Source: Strigamia acuminata (taxonomy: Eukaryota > Arthropoda > Chilopoda > Geophilomorpha > Linotaeniidae). Taken from it: DNA of 64,000 bases. A program made the translations under genes and the position numbers. Where the stretch lies: NCBI GenBank assembly GCA_949358305.1, contig OX442319.1:5456001-5520000 (forward strand). Reading direction: 5' to 3'. This document shows positions 26,201 to 37,803 of this stretch, one piece after another; position 1 is the stretch's first letter; every line of letters starts with the position of its first letter. The notes beneath the pieces were generated by a model. That model was not told the DNA's origin, did not search any database, and was given only the letters and a program-made list of their open reading frames with translations.

Positions 26201-29200
26201 TTTCGGCTTTTTATTGAATAAAAATAATTCCTATGCATTTATGCATTTATCCTAACCCTAGTCGTAACCTTACAAATGTAATGGCAGCCAAGACTCAAGA
26301 CCAAGGGCTGGGATCACTATACATAGCAGTTTTGTCGATTAAAGTGTTTCAAATTTTCCAAACAACAATTTCCGCAAAAAAACACTACGTTAAAAAGAAT
26401 TATTAAAAATACGCTAGGACTAGCGATCGACTTATATGATAAAATTCAGGTAATAAATAAATAAAATAATATTTATTTCCGTATTTATATGCCTAACATT
26501 TTAGATAAACATTTACTTCATTTATTTTTTCACGGAGTATCACTTGAACCAAAAAATCAATTTTTAGGCCAAAAAAATATATTTTTAGAAAACAAAATTC
26601 AAGTTTAGACCAAAAAAAATGAAATAAAATAAAATAAAATAAAATAAGAAATTAAAGTTTAGACCAGAAAAATGAATTTTTTGTGTACAAAAATAAAATA
26701 AAAATCACTTCTGCAGAAAAGTGAATTGGCCACTCCATAGTACGTTCTCTTATCATTCTATTGTAGATCCGCCCCAGCTGAGAGTTCTTGATTATGTGCA
26801 AATGGGTGGAAAATGAGTGGTGGTTTCTCAATGGTCTATAGGTGGAATCAAGTCCAAAATAAACCAAACAAACTTCGTCAGTGGTCATGTGTACTGACTA
26901 TCTTACAATAGTATGTTAAAAGATTACCTTCAGGTGTATAGTGCTGTTATTAAAGGGAATTACTAAATTCCATTAATATTTACAGTATGTTAAAATCACC
27001 TAATATCAAATATTTACTGAATACCAAACAGTCCAAACACCGAGCATTAACCAAATACCCTCACCTTCATTTTTTATGCACACAAAGACATTTTAAAATG
27101 CACCAGCTCATAAATCACCAAATATACAACAGACCTTTGGAAAAATGAGGTCAGGTGATCGTAACAATGGTTGCACCCCCTATATATGAAAAATAATTGC
27201 AAAATAACATTATAACATTGTGAATTTGCAGTTTTTTTTCTTGTGGGCAGAGCAAAACTGCAGAATATTCTGTGCATCCCTAGTATCAACAGGATTAAAT
27301 ACCTCTAGCCACACATACAAGGCTTTAAAAACATGGTTCAGCGAGAAAAATTGTATTTTTGTGGCCAGATGATATTTATTTATTTATTTTAAAGTGGATC
27401 GAAACCACCAGATCTGCATTCGGGTTTGGAATTTCGGAGTTCCGGCTGAAATTTTAACGAAAGTGCCATGACCTTTCGGTTGAAAGCTGGTCAGTCTAGA
27501 CACAAAAATGACTAAAAATATTCGGTAAAAGCTACACTCACATAATGGAAATGCAGTCTTACCGTATACCAATATTATTGAAATAAACAGTACTCAGGGG
27601 CGGATCTAGCTTTTCGCGGGCCGGGCTTGAGGTTTTTTAATTTAATTTTTAATAGCAACCTTCTTTTTTCTTTTTTTTTTTTTCTAGCACATTGCCCTGT
27701 GTCTTGGAGGTCCCCTAGAATTTAGGAGCCCGGGGCTCAAGCCCCATTAGCCCCTATGTAGATCCGCCCCTGACAGTACTGTAAATTTAGTAAATGTTAC
27801 ACTCATGTAATGGAGTGCAGTCTTACAATACAAATCATTTAGCAAAAATAACATTCTGAACCCATTAAAGGGACAGCTAGGTAATAGAAACTTATTGCAT
27901 AGAAAGTTGTGAAAGAATGACGCGCACAATGCCATCAAAAAGACAAAATGGCGGCGAACAAAGAACGGCCGGAGAAGAACTACAACTGAAACCACTGGAA
28001 ATAGTACGATACACCCGGTTGCCAATAACAAATTATGTCCAAAACTCGCTGAGAAAATGTTCTGGAAACAAAAAAGAAAAGATGCTAAAATGTGAACCGA
28101 CAACGCGAGACATTACCGACCCGACCAAATCTTCTCCGAAGTTGTAGTGTCTAACATTGTGCGCATGCGCGATCCTACTCTCGAACCCATATCATGTTTA
28201 TACAAACACTAAAAACAGCAAAATCACAAATTTGGAACGTATGTAACGCTTGAAAATGCAAATATTTTGTGAAAACAATGATTTCAGTATTTGGAGAAAA
28301 ATTTCTTACATTACTCAAACGCAGATAATAAATATATGCAACAAAGTGAGATTTCTCTGTCAGTCTGACGTCACAAAATGAGATCAAAGCCGTTCCAGAG
28401 TGTCATAAAATGACACAAATTTCCATCACAATACGAACATGTTCTGAAATCAATGTCACCAGTGATTTCCTCAATTTTAATATCAAAAGCAAAATCGATA
28501 TTACAATCATATGTCATTCCCACAATCCCACAGCACTTTTATGATTACAATATTTGAAATCGAACAAGTAAAACAATTAAATAGTTTGAATTGTTGGAAT
28601 GAATTAAATTAGCTGCAAATTGTCCAACCAAAATTTGTTCACCACATCTAGCCAGTGCTCCCGGTTGGAGAGTATCCCAAACCATGTTTAAGCTCTTCGA
28701 TATCAAAATATTTAAATCTGGGTTCATTTTACATTTTAAAAAGCCAACCGATCAGTATTCCGAATAATTCATCAAACTGAACCGAATAACATGAATTTTG
28801 ATAGTTTTTAGGAAGTAATCGAATCATCGGATGCCGATCGGCTTAAAATTGGAACAATTCAAATTCAGGGCAGGGTTAAGAAGGCTTAGGGGGACCCGTG
28901 AATCAGTAGCGGGTTTTTGGTTCTCGCGGTTCTCGAAAGAGAAGGGCCCAGTGGGGCTTTGGGTCCCTTTAATTCCAATACAAAATTTTTTTGCTCGGTT
29001 AAAATTTCCAAAAAAGATTTGCTGGATATTTTTTTCAATAAGGGCCCCCAAAATATGGCTGTGATAAGGGCCCCATGACTAGAAATCCGGTTCTGTCATG
29101 AACAATCAAAAATGAGATCTTCACAATATTTATGTAATAAAAAAAATTTTGCAGGCTGGGAAAATGCATTTTTATGATAAATAAATTCATTTCTGCAAAG

Positions 29201-30306
29201 GGAGATGAAAAATTTGCATTTTCGTGTGAAAAAAATGCATTTTCATGTGAAAAAAATGCATTTTTATGTTAAAAAAATGCATTTTTATGTGAAAAAAATG
29301 CATTTTCATGTGAAATAAATGCATTTTCATGTGAAATAAATGCGTTTTCATGTGAAAAAAATGCATTTTCATGAGAAAGATGCATTTTTATATGAAAAAG
29401 TGTATTTTTACCTGAAAAACATGCATTTTTACCTGAAAAACATGCATTTTTACCTGAAAAACATGCATTTTTACCTGAAAAACATGCATTTTATACTTGC
29501 ACCATGTACCAGAATGGCACTTGAGGATCCCCTCAATCAAATGTTCAAATTGCTCTTCAAAACACAAAGTACCATTTTTCTCTCCCTTTATTTTCTTCAA
29601 TCAACTTTAATCTAAATTCAACTTTGTTGTTTGTTTGTTTGTATCTTTCAGAATCCCTCTCATGCTACTGTATTTGACCAACATCGGTGACGTGTTGGCC
29701 AAAATGTTCAAGTACGTGTATGCGCGCTTGTGTCGTTGCGCCGTCCAGGACTCATCAGCTATACGCCAAAGACGTCACTTGCCGGGCGAGGGCTATCGAG
29801 CCCGGCACATCGTAGCGCATAACTCGCCCAAAGCGGCCAATGCGGTGTCCGGCGACGGCGGCGCGTGCAAGGAGAAACTCCGCCTGCCCCCGGAAGACGA
29901 AGTGCGCATCGAGGCGATTCCCGAAGCGGTGTTGGACGACGACGAATACGAGACCAAATCGCACGTAACTGTACCCATCACGTTGTGTTTACTCATACTG
30001 GTACTCTACATTTGCGGCGGTGGTTGGCTTTTCTCCGAGTGGGAGCAGTGGAGTTTTCTCGACGGTTCTTACTTTTGCTTCGTCACCCTCACCACCATCG
30101 GATTCGGCGATTTGGTTCCAGGAGACACCATATCGTCGGATGAGGACTCACAAGTCAAACTGGTGCTGTGTTCGCTCTACGTTTTGGTAGGTATGGCCCT
30201 CATCGCCATGTGCTTCAACCTCATGCAGGAGGAAGTCATTCACAAAGTGCGATCTTGTGGCACTCGCATTGGGATTCTCAAAGACCGCGACGACGATGAT
30301 GACTAA
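23299..30306 (+). CDS. Two-pore-domain potassium channel (K2P/KCNK)
   Basis: A membrane leak K+ channel. Coding exons: 23299-23752, 25283-25349, 29652-30306 (391 aa). The ATG at 23299 has an ideal context (GCCGCCATGG). TM1 is ~residues 38-60 (FSHVGLCALVVGYAMIGALVF), followed by a long extracellular cap helix region with an NWT glycosylation site. Pore 1 is TIITTIGYGN, TM2 contains GIPLMLLYLTNIGD, TM3 is VPITLCLLILVLYICGG, pore 2 is TLTTIGFGD, and TM4 is LVGMALIAMCFNLMQEE. The cytoplasmic tail ends in a run of Asp. The intron that splits the first Gly codon of GYG is a known hallmark of K2P genes. Both filters are intact. The loop after TM2 is long and polar. The subfamily cannot be assigned by eye. 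Confidence 0.95.
23753..25282. other. K2P intron 1 (1.5 kb)
   Basis: Contains one MITE (24337-24466), a (TA)n run at ~24498-24512, an A/G-rich AAAAAAGAAAAAAG run at ~25158-25198, and otherwise unremarkable sequence. Confidence 0.6.
24337..24466. mobile_element. CCGTACTGCC-family MITE, K2P intron 1
   Basis: Terminal inverted repeats ACCGTACTGCCTTGAA / TTCAAGGCAGTACGGT, 130 bp, with TA on both sides, and internal direct repeats of a CCAGGCGcTTATT-type unit. The same termini occur at 49527-49831 and a partial copy at 15958. A TA target suggests a Tc1/mariner-like source. Confidence 0.8.
27595..27772. mobile_element. hAT MITE, CAGGGGCGGATC termini
   Basis: Termini CAGGGGCGGATCTA / TAGATCCGCCCCTG and a perfect 8-bp target duplication ACAGTACT (27587-27594 and 27773-27780). 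It is 178 bp and non-coding. The duplication length and CAGGGG terminus place it in the hAT superfamily. Confidence 0.92.
29160..29495. repeat. Minisatellite, 18-21-bp unit, K2P intron 2
   Basis: Units AAAAAATGCATTTTCATGTG (about nine), passing into AAACATGCATTTTTACCTG (about five). It ends 150 bases before the exon 3 acceptor. Each unit holds an ATGCAT palindrome, as in the ALDH7A1 intron 4 array. Confidence 0.9.
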
Positions 30307-30340
30307 TATGATTGACAAATTTCGTTTAAGACAACAAATT

Positions 30341-30346
30341 AATAAA
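30341..30346 (+). terminator. Possible polyadenylation signal of the K2P gene
   Basis: AATAAATAAA only 35 bases after the TAA stop; longer 3' UTRs ending in the T-rich stretch downstream are equally possible. Confidence 0.45.
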
Positions 30347-30349
30347 TAA

Positions 30350-32160
30350 ATCAACTCCAGGCTCCTTCCACGGTTTCCTAGTAGTGCAGCTAATTATGTT
30401 TTTCCATCGGATATTTAAATGAGAGAAGATAAAAAGGAAAACGAAAAGAAATGTACAAAAAAAAAAGTGGGTCGAATTATTTAGTTGCTCAATACAAAAT
30501 GAAATCAACGTGGGACTTTTCCGCATTACTCAAATTGCAAATTTTTTTTTATTTATTTATTTATTTATTTATTTTAATTTTATTTTTTTTTCAATGTATA
30601 AATGTTTATTCAATTTTTTTTTGTTGTTTTGATTTTTTTTAACAAATATTTTTTTTTGTCACATTTTTTCCGGATCCTATACACCTTGTTATCATGATGT
30701 AGTGTATGTTGTACATAAGAAAAAAAAAACCGACATATTTGTTATATACGATTATCATTAAGTATTAGGTATTTTTATTACATGCGGAAAAGATCGACAA
30801 GCGATCTTTTATTTCTTTCCTGTTGATCTAAAAACACGATGCAAAAAAGACGAGAGAAAAAAAGATTGTTTTCAAATCTACTCCATGTTGTTGTTTTTGA
30901 TTTTTAATTTTTTCCTTTTTTTTTTTTTTAAATTATATAAAAAAAAATATATATATATATATATATCATTTTCCATTTTTCATTATTATATCTTTTCACG
31001 TGTTTGTTTTCCACTTTTCAAATTTCTAGCAAATGTATGAAAATTAAAAAAAAATGAACGAATTACAAGACTTGACCCAATAAGGAGCGCGCCGTACCCA
31101 TATGGTTCACAAATACATTGCTTTTCGCAGAATTAAGTATCGTAAAACCGGCGGGTGATTAAAGCCAAATTTTTCCAAATGTTCTTAATAACTCCTTCTG
31201 TTTTATGTATATTACTAGTTAGCCCGCTCATCGTATCGGACGATTCAATTCAATCGAATAATCAGATGTATTCACTACATAACGTAAAACCTGCGTAGTT
31301 AGCTGCGTTAACACGCAAAAATATATTACAAAATGCATTCCCGTGAAACCCATTCCATTCTAACAGCGAAATATGGCCTTTTTCAGCGAAATATGGACTT
31401 TTTTTTAGCAAAAATTAACATTTTTTAGCGAAATGTGGCCTTTTTTAGCGAAATATGGCCTTTTTCAGCGAAGTATGGCCTTTTTCAGCGAAATGTGGCC
31501 TTTTTCAGCGAAATGTGGCCTTTTCAGCGAAATGTGGCCTTTTTCAGCGAAATGTGGCCTTTTTCAGCAAAATGTGGTCTTTTTTAGCGAAAATTAACCT
31601 TTGTTAAGCAAAATATGGACTTTTTTTAGCGAAAATTGACCTTTTTTAGTATTTTTTAGTATTTTTGAACCATACGGTTATTTTTTAAATTTTTATTTTG
31701 CACTTCATCCGGAATCAAACCAATTTTTTTATAAACGTATTATGTCATTAGAATTCGTATAAAGTTGCGAAGAAAAGATTTAAACGCAAGCGCGTCATTC
31801 AAGAGAAGCGCAAAACATGGAGATGAAGGCGAAGAAGATGCAAAGCCATTTGATCGATCTTGGAACTAAACGTGCTACCAGGTGACCACTGCCATCGCCT
31901 CGTACTTGTTTCCATGGCGACGTGACAAAATCGATATACACCCCAAACAAATCACATTTTTGTCAATCATATCACGTGTGCGTTGACCTTGAAGTAATGC
32001 CCTCAATTGATTTTTCTTCAACTTGCAACCTACAGAAAAAATAGTCAAGAAAAAGAGACATTTAGTGCCCGAAGGATCAACCGCGGTGTTTGCTTTTTGG
32101 CCTTTTACCATCTCCTCTCTTTCTCTTTTCGACAAATTACTTGAGTCGACACACTCCGAA
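30350..32160. other. Intergenic region between K2P and its decayed copy
   Basis: AT-rich with long T runs at 30540-30660 and 30905-30935, an (AT)n run at ~30950-30966, and the minisatellite at 31365-31660. No gene is supported. Confidence 0.5.
31365..31660. repeat. Minisatellite, ~20-bp unit
   Basis: About 14 units of AGCGAAATGTGGCCTTTTTC, with edge units reading AGCGAAAATTAACCTTTTTT. Confidence 0.9.
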
Positions 32161-32161
32161 G

Positions 32162-33945
32162 ATGCAAATCATGTCTCGGGGAGTTTTCTCACACATTGGC
32201 CTGGCGGCTTACGTGGTGGTCGGCGCCCTCGCTTCCAAGGCGTTGGAAGCAGACCATGAAATGAGTGGACGCCGTTTGATACACAGTAGAGAGCGAGAGA
32301 GAGAGAGCTGTGTTGAAGAGTTGTGGCAGTATCGAAAGAATTGCATGCTGGAAGCCAATGAACGAGTGCGTCAATTCAAGCATCAAATACTTGGAGCCGT
32401 AAAAAACGAGGAATACGATGGAAAAAGCTTTGGAAAGCAGTGATAAACAGTGGTCTTGTGCTCTGTATAGTCCGACTGTATTATTACAACGATCGGTAAG
32501 TCGTTTGCTTTCGAATGTGTTGAATATTCATTTGGGGGGGCAAGTTTGAGTAAAATTGTTTTATTTTAGAGTTGGCATCGCCTACTGCTGAAAAGCCGAA
32601 AACATACATATTACCCGCATATAGATTTTGTAATTTTGAAATTTTAGCAATTTTGCAATTTTTGATTTGTCGCGTGGAATTGCGTAAAGCCGAAAGAGAA
32701 AAGACGTAAAATCAGAAAATCAAGGAAAATGTATTTTTTTTAGACTTGTGAAACTCAAAACAAAATGGAGGCGGCCAAGCTCGATCTAGTGGCCATCACA
32801 GATAATTTGCGATGTAATGCAGTTCTTATTAGCTGGTTAAACCAAAGAAGCAACTGCAGAAGATTCGGTAAAACTTGTAAGTGTGAAAATGATTTAATTG
32901 ATTTTTAAAATTTTCGTTTCGTACAGTTGTAAACATTTTTTTCTTTCTGAACCACATTTTACGGTTGGTTGGTTCGTGTGGCTGTTTTTCAGAATCTTTG
33001 AATCGCACGAATGCGAAATCCTGCGATTGAATTCGACGGCATCAAAACGATCGATTTTGTGGTTAATACAAAATCAAAAAATTACAGAATTGTGCGTTTA
33101 ATGAAACCCGATAGTGTATATTGCAATTTGGTCTTTCGTCGTAACCATGGGGGCCCACAACCTACAAAAATAACAAATTTAAAAAAAAATTGTGGAACCT
33201 TTTTTAGACGTCTACAGAGTAAACCTGATGTTTAGAAAGTCTATTGAAACGGCTCTGTCCGTCTGTCCGCATCCATATCTCAAAAACTATAGCAGGTAGA
33301 GCCGAACGGGCAACGGCAATGAACTCAGGATACCTGTATTGGGTTCCTAAGGTCTTTTCGAATTTTTCCGACCTCCGGTTTAATTAATAAACTGGTTTTA
33401 CTAGACTTTTAGCCGAATATTACAGACTGATACCGGAAATAACGTATTATATTACATCAATGGTCAGCTCCTATTTATCGGACGTATCAAAATGCCATGT
33501 GTTGTCGCCCGTCTGTGCATTTCTCGAACCCGAAAACTCCACATTATTTTCTTTTATTTTGGTGTTTTATTTAGGGACAGACGGACAGATGTATTTCTAT
33601 ACAGAAAAGTGTAGAAGGGGTTTAGAAGTCTAAGATGTAATGCGTCCATGCATTACAGATGTTTACTTGTTTTTTATTTTCAAACAGCAACGTAAATGAA
33701 AGCCCATCTAGTGACATTTGCTTTTATTGTGTGCAGTCAACAAATAAGACAAATTACTCGCTAATTGGTTTTGCGTGTCATAAGCGCGTGCTAATCTTTT
33801 TATGGTTCAATTTCATTTCATCAGAAGGCGATGCTTTTCCATCCATCAACATCTTCCACTTAACTGAAAAATTAATACACTAAAATTCCTTCTCTTTTAT
33901 GTATGTATTACAGGTTATGGCAACATCTCGTCGAAGAGTGAGAAA
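32162..33945 (+). pseudogene. Decayed tandem copy of the K2P channel gene
   Basis: The first piece, 32162-32495, aligns with exon 1 of the neighbouring channel: FSHIGLAAYVVVGALASKALE against FSHVGLCALVVGYAMIGALVF, then EELWQYRKN, VRQFKHQILGAVK, KQWS and finally CIITTIG, ending at a donor GTAAG in the same phase. Reaching that end requires two frame changes (one near 32430-32445, one near 32472-32478), so the exon is broken. The second piece, 33914-33945, follows a TTACAG acceptor and reads GYGNISSKSEK, the exon 2 counterpart of GYGNIAPRTDE. No exon 3 is found. Keeping the intron at the GYG codon shows this is a DNA-level duplicate and not a retrocopy. Sequencing errors could mimic the frameshifts, but loss of exon 3 cannot be explained that way. 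Confidence 0.82.
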
Positions 33946-34116
33946 GCAAAGTTTATCCAATGGGCTTTTTTTTTTTTTAAAGTGAATAATTAATTTATTT
34001 TAAAAATCCACTTCGCGGTATGAAAAAATAAAAATTGCATTAAAGTGATTACAAATTCCAATAATTATATACAGGTCTGTACAATTTTTGAATTTGTGTA
34101 TCGCATATTCATAATA

Positions 34117-34608
34117 AAGAGTTTGCGGGATGCATTTTTCCCTTATTTTTCTCTACGTTACACTATTTTAGTGCCATATCGTAAGGGAAAATTCTTTAGT
34201 GTATCGTTTTCAACACTAAATTAAAATATAGCGCAGCCAATCAGAATTGAGAACACTATATTGTTAGCTCCGCCGATTGCAAATGGCGATTATTTTGTTG
34301 TCCCGATCAAACACATCACGGTCACAGGTATGTAGATTGAATGATACGTGAGGCCCAAAATTGAATTTTAGGCCCAAAACCATACTTTATAGGCATAATA
34401 ATGGAATTTTATGCAGAAATTTGCACATTTATGTCCCCAAATTAAATTTTTAGACCCAAAATTACTAACTGTCAGTAGTTGGCTGAAATAGTGTAGTGAT
34501 AATGGAAAAGTGCAGACCGCAAAAACTTAATTTATCATTTTTCCCTTACACTATTTTTATATCGTATAGTGTTTAACTGTAAGGGAAAAATGCATCCCGC
34601 AAACTCTC
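34117..34608. mobile_element. MITE, GAGTTTGCGGGATGC termini, TA target
   Basis: Terminal inverted repeats of about 28 bp (AAGAGTTTGCGGGATGCATT at left, its reverse complement with one change at right), flanked by TA (34115-34116 and 34609-34610). It is 492 bp and non-coding. The same family occurs at 54497-55544 and, truncated, at 11590. It is the 'empty' version of the copy at 54.5 kb that carries a nested hAT element. Confidence 0.88.
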
Positions 34609-34759
34609 TATTGCAATGAGATATCGCAAACGATATATCGCAATTTTAGTTATATATCATATTGTAACTTTGACATTTATTATTTGCAGAATGAGTGAAG
34701 AACAAGTAGAATGACACGACAGTCCTTAGACCGTACAGAAAACCTCCGGTATCATCTTA

Positions 34760-35009
34760 TACTACGTTTACATGCACCGAATATTTCGAGTGGTGAAAAA
34801 ATCCAATCGTTGTGTTTACATGCAGAAAATAATTCGTGATCACTTTCGGTTTTCGACCAATGGAAAAGTGTCGGAAGCGATGCGCGCATGCGCAATAAAA
34901 GGGGGATTATTCACTACTCGAATTATCCTTGTCATCCCTGTTTACGTGACAGTTGTGCACATGGAATATTTCATCTCACTCGAAATGTTCCATGCATGTA
35001 AACATAGTA
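34760..35009. mobile_element. PIF/Harbinger-type MITE
   Basis: Inverted termini of ~33 bp (TACTACGTTTACATGCA at left; TACTATGTTTACATGCATG read inward from the right, both continuing to ATTTCGAGTG) with a 3-bp TTA duplication (34757-34759, 35010-35012). It is 250 bp and non-coding. A TTA/TWA duplication is typical of PIF/Harbinger. Confidence 0.82.
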
Positions 35010-35656
35010 TTAGAGTCTCATCTTAGGGTCTCTAGACTGGCTGGATGTTTATTTGGATATACAAATATTTTGAGTGAAAAATGTATTTTGGAATTGTTTC
35101 ATCTTGACAATTTTGCGTTTTTGAATTTATTACGTGATATTCATTCCACCAATCAGGCCAATAGGGTTAAAAAATGTTTTTTACACTTTTTCACTTAAAA
35201 ATCATAGGAAGAGATGACATCATCAAAAATGACACCAACGCGAGGGGTACGACAATCAGAATCTGCGTGTCAGAGATTCAAATCTTTCATATAATTTTTG
35301 GAATTCAGAAAGATTCGTGTGGAATTCGGAAAGATTCGTGCGGAATTCAGAAAGATTTAAATGATTATTTTAATGAGAAAGTCAAAAATATTATAAAATT
35401 TTGTCCAATTTTCGAAAAAAATTCAAAATTTTTATAAAATTTGTCCATTTTTTGAAAAATTTCAAAATTTTAATAAAAATTAAAGATTTGAGATTCAATG
35501 ATTCGAGAATTCGATGAGACCCATGTCAGAGATTCGCACCAAAGACAACTTTTTGAAACTTCCGTAAACTAAAAATGGAGAACATTTAACAATTTTGCAA
35601 AGTTTAATCAAACCATATAAAAATTCTAGGAAAAATTGAACAAGAAAAACAAAGGC

Positions 35657-35972
35657 AGTGGCTACGTTCATGTCCGACGTGTACGTATTATTTTCATGAC
35701 GCGCTGTTATTGGCTGAGACCCATTGATGTCGATTCGTTTCCTTGACGTAAGTTTTCTCAAATTCAATGTTTTCGAGGTTTTAGCTTCTTTTTTTCTTAC
35801 AAGGGGGGGGAGGGGCTAGGCCCCCCCTTTACCCCCCCAGACCTAACCTTATCCGTTTTTAGCAAAGTCGACGAAATGAGGATTTTCATCAATGTATTTC
35901 AATGCATCTCTCAACCAATCACAGCGCGTCATGAAAATAATACGTTCACGTCGAACATGAACGTAGCCACTT
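35657..35972. repeat. Fold-back repeat with G/C hairpin centre
   Basis: The arm 35657-35720 (GTGGCTACGTTCATGT... TTTTCATGACGCGCTG) is repeated in reverse complement at ~35908-35971. The centre, ~35800-35840, is itself a GGGGGGGAGGGGC / GGCCCCCCC hairpin. Both arms therefore give similar short peptides on opposite strands, which are artefacts. The class is unknown. Confidence 0.8.
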
Positions 35973-36995
35973 CGAAAAACAAGTTGTGGTCTAATAATGA
36001 CATATATAATCTTCTTGTCAATTTTTCTTTTTCTCTTCCTATGACCTTTAGTGCATTCCAAAATGTTTAGCATGATTTCGTGGAATTAAGTATATTATTT
36101 GTACAGTACATTAAAATAATGCATTTCGTAACACAATTTAAAAATTAATTTAAAAATGCATTCATATTTGACAAATATAAATATTGGTAACGCATTTCAT
36201 AATACTATTTATTAAAATCATTTGCAATATGCATTTTCGTGAAATCCAAAACATTTTAAAATACATTGCAATATAATTTCAATGTATTTTTTGTACTACG
36301 TGGGAGCAAGAACCAAGGATAACACGTATCCATATGTTCAGTGCATTTTGCCACCAATGGCACCACATAATATGTAGCCGCACTGTATTCTGGGATGACA
36401 ACAAGTAACAAACATGCTTAGTTGGCAAGCAATACATGACATGTGATTACTGTCATCCAAACAGCGCACAGATCAACAAATCAATGTTATGTCAATGTTA
36501 TCCTTGGTTCATGGTGGGAGCGCATAATGCAAAAACACAAGATTAAAAATGCAGAATCAAATCACAAAAACAAGCAAGTAGGTTGTTAGATATCACTAAT
36601 AACTAAAGATACGCTTAGTTTTTAGTGAATTCATTCTAGCAGTCACTGTCCTTAACATGTATTTCCCCCACTGCAGGGGTCACATTGCTGCATCCCATCC
36701 TAAGACCATGTAGCCAAAGACCGCAAGGTTAGCAACATCAGTTTGGCTTCACTCCATCATGGTATTATTCATGCCCCTTCTGGACAGGGTCGCAGTAAGG
36801 AAACGACCACAGGCCGCCAGTATTTTATGAAAATTTCCTTGGAGGATGCAAATTAGAACTTTGGTTCCAGGCGCTGCTAGGCTGACAGTCCTATCAGTTC
36901 TTTGGCCACAACCAAAGGACGACTGCATAGCTAAACCTGATCGACATTTTGCGATCAGCATGTTTATTACTGTCAAATTCATATTTATTCGAATG

Positions 36996-37208
36996 TACAG
37001 TCGTGGATCAAAAAACTTCCATTCAGTTTAGCTGTTTTAAGTTTATCTACCAGGTGGCATAAAAATCCATTGAGATTCAACGACATCAATCTTGATTCGG
37101 TCTCTCGTCTTACTCTAACAACAGTATTAAAAGATTGACCGGGCAAATAATGATAGATAAACTTAAAACAGCTAAACTCAAGGAAAGTTTTTTTTGTCCA
37201 CGACTGTA
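36996..37208. mobile_element. Tc1/mariner-type MITE, ~57-bp inverted ends
   Basis: TACAGTCGTGGATCAAAAAA ... TTTAGCTGTTTTAAGTTTAT at the left is mirrored at the right by ATAAACTTAAAACAGCTAAA ... GTCCACGACTGTA. It is 213 bp, starts TACAGT and ends ACTGTA with TA target bases, as for mariner derivatives. Confidence 0.88.
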
Positions 37209-37657
37209 TAGTCGATTCTTGTTATAACGAATCGCAAGGGACCCAAGAAGTCGGTTCGAGAGATCAAATTTTTTTAACATGGTGTTCTATGGCCAACCAA
37301 CCAACTACCGTATATCTTCCATTTGCCCGCGGACCTCAATTAACGCGCGGGGAAAAAAAATCGGCGGTGTAAATAGCACGCGGACCTCGAACAACGCGCG
37401 GGGGCAAAACGTTTTGCATATGTTTCGGCAGAAAAGTACCGAAACGTATGGAAAACATTTCATTTGTCACCTTTTTTTGCTGGGTTTTTTTGAACGTGTA
37501 AATAACCCGCCCCTCAATTACCGCGCGGGCCTCGATTAGCGCGCGGGGTACATTTTTTGTTTGCAAATAGCGCACGGGGGCGCTATTAGAAGATATACGG
37601 TAAGCCATTTTTAAGTATTCGTTATAACAAAAAATTCGTTATATCGCGGTTTGACTG
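37209..37657. mobile_element. Pogo/Tigger-like MITE, interrupted
   Basis: The left end AGTCGATTCTTGTTATAACG and the right end, read inward, AGTCAAACCGCGATATAACG are characteristic of pogo-type termini. The element at 37306-37602 is nested inside, leaving ~97 bp on the left and ~55 bp on the right. Confidence 0.7.
37306..37602. mobile_element. MITE, CCGTATATCTTC termini, nested
   Basis: TACCGTATATCTTCCATTTG at left and TAGAAGATATACGGTA at right. The interior is CpG-rich with repeated GCGCGGG and CCTCAATTA/ACCTCGAA units. TA occurs at both borders. It is inserted in a pogo-like element. Confidence 0.8.
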
Positions 37658-37797
37658 TTCTGGTCTTCATAGATGTGGTTCTGTTGTTTACATTGAATAT
37701 GCTGCAACAAATTTTGTAAATATTCATTATTTTTTGATTCGATATTAACACTACAACTTGTCAGTGCGTTTTGTATAAAATGCTACAAAATATAACC

Positions 37798-37803
37798 TTT
37801 ATT
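37798..37803 (-). terminator. Polyadenylation signal of TTC5
   Basis: TTTATT on the + strand (AATAAA in the gene's sense) 73 bases beyond the stop codon. Confidence 0.65.

Larger units (their letters stand above)
25350..29651. other. K2P intron 2 (4.3 kb)
   Basis: Large intron containing fragments of a CGATACCGATA-rich element at ~25635-25725, a C13 homopolymer near 25736, tandem copies of a short dispersed motif (27525-27575 and 27785-27835) separated by an hAT MITE, and a 21-bp minisatellite at 29160-29495. No nested gene is supported; the 77- and 78-codon open frames here have no family features. Confidence 0.55.

Noticed and set aside
28831..29064. 77-codon frame in the K2P intron
   Set aside because: No domain, no splice sites in phase, and an equally long frame exists on the other strand; probably decayed repeat.
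29187..29600. MKMHFFHMK-type peptides near 29.2-29.6 kb
   Set aside because: Same artefact of an in-frame minisatellite, inside the K2P intron.
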